DNA of 9,500 bases. Origin: Pseudomonadota bacterium. Lineage in GTDB: Bacteria > Pseudomonadota > Alphaproteobacteria > Rhizobiales > Beijerinckiaceae. Below are positions 6,244 to 9,500 of the stretch, one piece after another. How positions within the stretch are numbered: position 1 is the stretch's first letter; each line of letters opens with the position of its first letter. The DNA lies in NCBI GenBank assembly GCA_028876585.1, contig JAGWRL010000221.1:1-9500 (forward strand), in the 5' to 3' direction. The notes beneath the pieces are model-generated. The model did no database searches and was not told the DNA's origin. It saw nothing but the letters and a program-made list of their open reading frames with translations. A program made the position numbers and the translations under genes.

Positions 6244-7776
6244 TCAAAGCCATTGCCGGCGCAAGCTGCGTCCGAACAGCCGCGTCGCCATAATGATCAG
6301 GCCGCCATAGGCGAGGCTCAGCGCGCCAAAGGTCGCCGCCAGCACGAATTCGTTGCGCAGCCACGGCAACGTGTGCGCCAGCGTGCGGGCGAAAGCCAGC
6401 GCCGGCAGCGACGCCAACGCCGCGCCGGCGCTGGCGAACAGCATCATCGCGATGTTTTCGATCAGCCGGTCATTGGCGTGGGCGAGATCGCGGGCGTGGC
6501 CGATGTAGATCAGCAGCGCGAAATTGATCCACGCCCCGGCGGCGGTGGCGAGCGCCAGCCCGGCCGGCCCCAACGGTCCCGACAGCGCCAGCTTGAGCAG
6601 CACGTTGACGGCGAGGCCGGCGTAAAAGCAGTTGGCCGGGGTGGCGGTGTCGCCGCGCGACTGAAAAGTGGCGACGGCGGAGCGAATCAGCACCATCGGG
6701 ATCAGCCCGAGGCCGTAGGCCGCCAGCACCGAGGCGGAGCGGGTCGCGGCGGAAGCGGTGAAGGCGCCGCGCAGATAGGCGCCGCGCACCATTTCGTCGG
6801 GGATGAGCAGAAAGCCGATCAGGAACGGCGCGCACAGCGCCAGCGACAGCGCCATCGCGCGGTTTTGCGCGGCCTCGGCGCCCCGCTTGTCGCCCGCCGC
6901 CAGCCGGCGCGACATCTCCGGCAGCAACACGGTGCCGGCGGCGACGCCGATCACGCCGAGCGGCAGTTGATACAGCCGGTCGGCGTAATTGATCGCCGAC
7001 ACCGAGCCGGTCGGCATGCCGGAGGCGAGGATCGTATCGGCAAGAATGGCGATCTGCTGCCCCGCCGAGCCGATCACCGCCGGCCCCAGCGCGCGCAGGA
7101 ACTGCCGCACGTCGGCGTCCAGCCGGGGCGTGGCGAAGCGCTCCAGCACGCCACGCCGGCGCGCCTCGTTGACCAGCAGCGCGAGTTGCGCGACGCCGGA
7201 AGCGAGCACGCCCCAACTGGCGGCCAGGCCGGCGTTGGGAAACAGGAACGACAGCGCCAGAAACGCCATGATGAACAGGTTGAGCAGCACCGGCGCGAAG
7301 GCGGCGACCGCGAAATATCCGTGCGCGTTGAGCGTGCCGGAATGCAGCGTCGCGACGGTGATGAAGGCGAGATAGGGAAAGGTCACCCGCGTCATGCCGA
7401 CGGCCAGCGCGAATTTCTGCGGATCGGCGGAAAAGCCGGGCGCGATCAGTTCGACCAGTTGCGGCATGAACAGATAGGCGAGCGCCAGCAGCGCCAGTTG
7501 CGACAGCGCCAGCAGCGTCAGCACCCGGCTGGCGAAATCGCGCGCGCGAACGTGGCCGACGCTGGTCAGCAGCCGCGAATAGGTCGGCACATAGGCGGAA
7601 TTGAACGCGCCCTCGCCGAAAATGGCGCGGAACTGGTTGGGCAGCCGCAGCGCGACGAAATAGGCGTCGGCCAGCGGCCCGGCGCCCATCAGCGCGCTGA
7701 TCACGATTTCGCGCAGAAATCCGGTCAGGCGTGAAAGCGCTGTGAGACCCCCGACGGAAAGAAATTGTCTGAACAC
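6244..7776 (-). CDS. murJ: Lipid II flippase MurJ (MviN family)
   Basis: An inner-membrane MOP-superfamily flippase that moves lipid II across the membrane for peptidoglycan synthesis, normally essential. About 14 hydrophobic segments run through the protein. Residues shown to matter in E. coli MurJ are present at a constant offset of two: Arg16 and Arg22 (SRLTGFLRE), Asp37 (GAGPLADAYFVA) and Arg50 (LPNQFRAIFGEGAFNSAYVP). The NYADRLYQLPLGVIGVA stretch carries the central-cavity Arg (E. coli Arg270). I chose the GTG at 7776 (product begins FRQFLSVGG after the start residue, 510 aa) because it aligns with the E. coli N-terminus (511 aa). The frame stays open to GTG 7797 and TTG 7845; the TTG has an AAGGG 4 nt upstream and would add 23 residues without family counterpart. 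No start has an ideal RBS. It is divergent from the helicase-family gene and probably heads a transcript including the reductase. Confidence 0.93.
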   Translation of the reverse strand: MFRQFLSVGGLTALSRLTGFLREIVISALMGAGPLADAYFVALRLPNQFRAIFGEGAFNSAYVPTYSRLLTSVGHVRARDFASRVLTLLALSQLALLALAYLFMPQLVELIAPGFSADPQKFALAVGMTRVTFPYLAFITVATLHSGTLNAHGYFAVAAFAPVLLNLFIMAFLALSFLFPNAGLAASWGVLASGVAQLALLVNEARRRGVLERFATPRLDADVRQFLRALGPAVIGSAGQQIAILADTILASGMPTGSVSAINYADRLYQLPLGVIGVAAGTVLLPEMSRRLAAGDKRGAEAAQNRAMALSLALCAPFLIGFLLIPDEMVRGAYLRGAFTASAATRSASVLAAYGLGLIPMVLIRSAVATFQSRGDTATPANCFYAGLAVNVLLKLALSGPLGPAGLALATAAGAWINFALLIYIGHARDLAHANDRLIENIAMMLFASAGAALASLPALAFARTLAHTLPWLRNEFVLAATFGALSLAYGGLIIMATRLFGRSLRRQWL

Positions 7777-7972
7777 GTCGCGCTCTTGGGGGTCCACCGA
7801 GATTTGCGCGAGGAGCCGCGCTTTGATCCAGCCAGTCGATTTCAACGCGCCCTTGGCGCGCGGCGTCGGGTCGGTTAAAGAGCGTCGCCGCCAGGGTCGG
7901 GCTTATCGCCTCGATTTTGCTGCGCCCGCAAGGGAAAATGCGTCGACATCCGGCGCGGCTGAGGAAAGTCTT
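7777..7972. promoter_or_regulatory. Divergent intergenic region murJ / helicase-family gene
   Basis: This 196-bp gap must contain promoters for both genes. On the minus strand TTGCGG (7926-7931) and GATAAG (7902-7907), spaced 18 bp, make a weak sigma70-like candidate for murJ. For the + strand gene, TTGGCG (7853-7858) and TAAAGA (7876-7881), spaced 17 bp, are an even weaker pair. If murJ starts at TTG 7845, about a third of this gap is coding. The reading frame of the + strand gene is also open through here, but the sequence (basic, no family similarity I recognise) does not look like an extension of it. Confidence 0.35.
7961..7965 (+). promoter_or_regulatory. Strong ribosome binding site fixing the start of the helicase-family gene
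   Basis: GAGGA is followed by 7 nt and then ATG at 7973. This is among the best Shine-Dalgarno matches in the window and argues that translation really begins here, even though the frame is open further upstream. Confidence 0.65.
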
Positions 7973-9500
7973 ATGGTGGAAGACGAAGCGTCGCAGGAGC
8001 CTATCGCGCCCGAAAGCGCGCCGGCTTCGCCGCCGGTCGACAACCTGAGCGAAGCGTTCGCCGAGGCGGGGGCGGAGCCATCCGTCGTCGTGGAGGCGCC
8101 GGTCGCGTCGCTGGACTGGTCGCATCTGCGCGGGTTCCAGAGCGTCGAGCCGGCGCCGGCGCCGGCGGCCGATTACGCCGAGGCGCTGCACAAGGAGCTG
8201 GCGGCGCGCTCGGCGCGGTTCGCCCGCTCGGTCGATGATTCGATCGTGCTGTCGAGCGACGGGCTGCTGCGCTGGCTCGGCGACCCGGTGGCGCGAATCG
8301 TTTCCGGCGAGCAGCTTTTGCAGCCGCACGCGGTGTTGCTCGCCGATGACGCGCTGGCCGGCGAGGATCGCACGGCGGCGGAGACCCGCGTCAGCCTGTG
8401 GCTCGCCGCGCATCTGCGCAAGGTGCTGGCGCCGCTGTTCGCGCTGGCGGAAGCGGGCGAATTGCCGGAGACGGCCAAGGCGCTCGGCGGCAAGATCGTC
8501 GAGGCGCTCGGCGTGCTGGAGCGCGAACGCGTGCGCAACGACGTGCGCGCGCTCGATCAATCCGCGCGCGGCGCCCTGCGCAAGCTCGGCGTTCGGTTCG
8601 GCGCGCTCTATATTTATGTGCCGCTGCTGCTGAAGCCCGGCGCGCGCAGCCTGTGCTCGCAATTGTGGACGCTGAAGCGCGGTTCGGAGGCTGGAGCCGA
8701 GCGGCTGCTCGCCTTCGCCGCCGCTGGCCGCACCTCGTTCGCCAACGAGGGGCTGCTGTCGCCCGATTCCTATCGCGTCGCCGGCTTCCGGCTGTGCGGC
8801 GAGCGGGTGGTGCGGGTCGACATCATCGAACGCCTGTCCGACCTGATTCGCGCCGCGATCCCCGATCATATGCGCAGCGGCTCGCGGCCGACGTCGGAGG
8901 CTTACGGCTTCCTCGTCACGCCGCAAATGACGTCGCTGACGGGCTGTTCGGGCGAGGCCTTCGCCTCGATCCTGCGCTCGCTCGGCTTCGAGGCGGTCAA
9001 GGTCGCCAAGGCGGCGTTCGCGGCGGCCAACGCCAAGGCGCCGACCGAGCCGATCAAGCCCGCCGCCGCCGAGGACGCGCCGGCCCCCGCCGAGGCGGAA
9101 ATCGGCGAAACGGAAGCTGTCGCGCCGGACGAGGCGGCGACGGAAGCGGAAGCGGAAGCGCCGGCGGTGGAGGCCGAGGCTAACGAGGCTATCGAGGCGG
9201 AGACGGCGCCGGCCGAGGCGTCGCCAGCGGAAGCCGAAGCGCCGCCAGTGGAGGTCGAGGCGGAGCCGTCGGCCGCGGCCGCACCCGACGAAGCGCCGGA
9301 GGCGGAAGAGGCCTCGCTTGAGGCCGCCGCGACGGAGGGCGAAACGGCCGAAGTCGCCGCCCCCGAAGAAGAGATCGAAATCTGGCGCCCGGCGCCGCGC
9401 CGGCCGCGCGCGCCGCCGCATCAGCGCCCGCATGGCGGCGAGGCTCGTGAGGGCCGTCCGCCGCATGGCAAGCCGCATCATCGCCGGCACGGCCGCGCGC
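7973..9500 (+). CDS. SUV3-like helicase-family C-terminal region protein lacking the helicase motor (3' partial)
   Basis: Open from ATG 7973 to the window edge (509 codons, no stop). Residues 1-50 are acidic and Ala/Pro-rich, probably disordered. Residues about 54-345 form a conserved core: LDQSARGALRKLGVRFGALYIYVPLLLKP (about 194-222), LWTLKRG (231-237), FAAAGRTSF (248-256), YRVAGFRLCGERVVRVDIIERLSDLIR (267-293) and TSLTGCSGEAFASILRSLGF (320-339). From memory, this is the region following the two RecA-like domains in about 1000-residue alphaproteobacterial 'helicase-related' proteins similar to mitochondrial SUV3 RNA helicase. Walker A, DExH and helicase motif VI are absent, and murJ lies divergently upstream, so the motor is not encoded here. 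Residues about 355-470 are an Ala/Glu/Pro-rich linker; 471-509 turn His/Arg/Gly-rich and basic, resembling RNA-binding tails. A role in RNA binding or degradosome-like complexes is inference. It could be a natural short paralogue, half of a split protein, or a rearranged remnant. Confidence 0.7.
   Translation, partial: MVEDEASQEPIAPESAPASPPVDNLSEAFAEAGAEPSVVVEAPVASLDWSHLRGFQSVEPAPAPAADYAEALHKELAARSARFARSVDDSIVLSSDGLLRWLGDPVARIVSGEQLLQPHAVLLADDALAGEDRTAAETRVSLWLAAHLRKVLAPLFALAEAGELPETAKALGGKIVEALGVLERERVRNDVRALDQSARGALRKLGVRFGALYIYVPLLLKPGARSLCSQLWTLKRGSEAGAERLLAFAAAGRTSFANEGLLSPDSYRVAGFRLCGERVVRVDIIERLSDLIRAAIPDHMRSGSRPTSEAYGFLVTPQMTSLTGCSGEAFASILRSLGFEAVKVAKAAFAAANAKAPTEPIKPAAAEDAPAPAEAEIGETEAVAPDEAATEAEAEAPAVEAEANEAIEAETAPAEASPAEAEAPPVEVEAEPSAAAAPDEAPEAEEASLEAAATEGETAEVAAPEEEIEIWRPAPRRPRAPPHQRPHGGEAREGRPPHGKPHHRRHGRA
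9041..9390 (+). repeat. Low-complexity Ala/Glu/Pro-coding segment with short tandem repeats
   Basis: The DNA is rich in irregular GCG/GAG/GAA/GCC codons. The clearest tandem is GGAAGC repeated three times (about 9142-9159). The encoded linker is strongly acidic (Glu/Asp alternating with Ala and Pro) and then changes abruptly to His/Arg/Pro-rich basic sequence. Such segments diverge and change length quickly by slippage or unequal exchange; here it behaves as a flexible spacer inside the helicase-family protein. Confidence 0.6.

Noticed and set aside
4647..6293. A plus-strand frame of 548 codons opposite the reductase gene
   Set aside because: Low-complexity Arg/Ala/Gly product with no domain; the opposite strand encodes a complete FAD/NAD-binding enzyme with a good RBS.
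6184..7734. A plus-strand frame of 516 codons opposite murJ
   Set aside because: The product is dominated by Gln, Arg, Gly and His with no motif; it is the antisense shadow of a membrane-protein gene whose MurJ identity is certain.
7823..7972. An N-terminal extension of the helicase-family protein using upstream in-frame TTG codons
   Set aside because: No family similarity that I recognise, no ribosome-binding site as good as the one at 7961-7965, and it would overlap the murJ start region.
6470..9490. A minus-strand frame open for about 1000 codons, opposite the helicase-family gene and overlapping murJ in another frame
   Set aside because: Its translation is Arg-rich, repetitive and without recognisable domains. 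The sense genes it overlaps carry clear family motifs. Long antisense open frames are expected when GC-rich third positions suppress stop codons.
1..9500. CRISPR arrays, tRNA or rRNA genes, insertion-sequence ends, toxin-antitoxin or defence genes
   Set aside because: I looked for regular repeats, clover-leaf-like motifs, transposase motifs and small paired ORFs and found none.

Overview
The window is GC-rich and densely coded, and looks like a stretch of alphaproteobacterial chromosome. The 3' end of etfA followed by a 3-hydroxybutyryl-CoA dehydrogenase is an arrangement I know from Hyphomicrobiales. The partial gene at the right edge belongs to a large, mainly alphaproteobacterial family of SUV3-like helicase proteins. 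Family and codon style would fit Beijerinckiaceae/Methylocystaceae-like relatives, but no single marker fixes the genus. I see no rRNA, tRNA, CRISPR array, insertion sequence, integrase, phage or plasmid gene. No gene-free gap exceeds 200 bases.

Layout. (1) Positions 1-1058, + strand: the last 42 codons of etfA, a strong hairpin in the 47-bp gap, then hbd, whose full catalytic set is present. (2) 1063-2214, - strand: a YUCCA/CzcO-like flavin monooxygenase that converges on hbd with only 4 bp between the stop codons. (3) 2215-2379: a divergent control region containing an AT-rich palindrome. (4) 2380-3492, + strand: an iron-type alcohol dehydrogenase. (5) 3641-4780, - strand: a predicted outer-membrane beta-barrel protein with a signal peptide. 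(6) 4977-6206, - strand: a ferredoxin/rubredoxin reductase-type flavoprotein. (7) 6244-7776, - strand: murJ, the lipid II flippase. (8) 7973 to the right edge, + strand: a protein with the C-terminal region of the SUV3-like helicase family but no helicase motor.

How the genes work together. etfA and hbd belong to fatty-acyl/hydroxyacyl-CoA oxidation: ETF takes electrons from acyl-CoA dehydrogenases, and Hbd oxidises the resulting 3-hydroxyacyl-CoA. The flavin monooxygenase and the Fe-type alcohol dehydrogenase share a divergent control region and may be co-regulated, but their substrates cannot be read from sequence. murJ and the reductase are 37 bp apart on one strand and may be co-transcribed, with no obvious functional link. 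The outer-membrane gene has its own 196-bp leader containing inverted repeats and is probably transcribed separately.

Most of the window is ordinary metabolism and cell-wall housekeeping. I found no convincing new multi-gene system. The item most worth following up is the motor-less helicase-family protein beginning at 7973, which has a good ribosome-binding site and lies divergent from murJ, so its missing N-terminal half cannot simply lie upstream.
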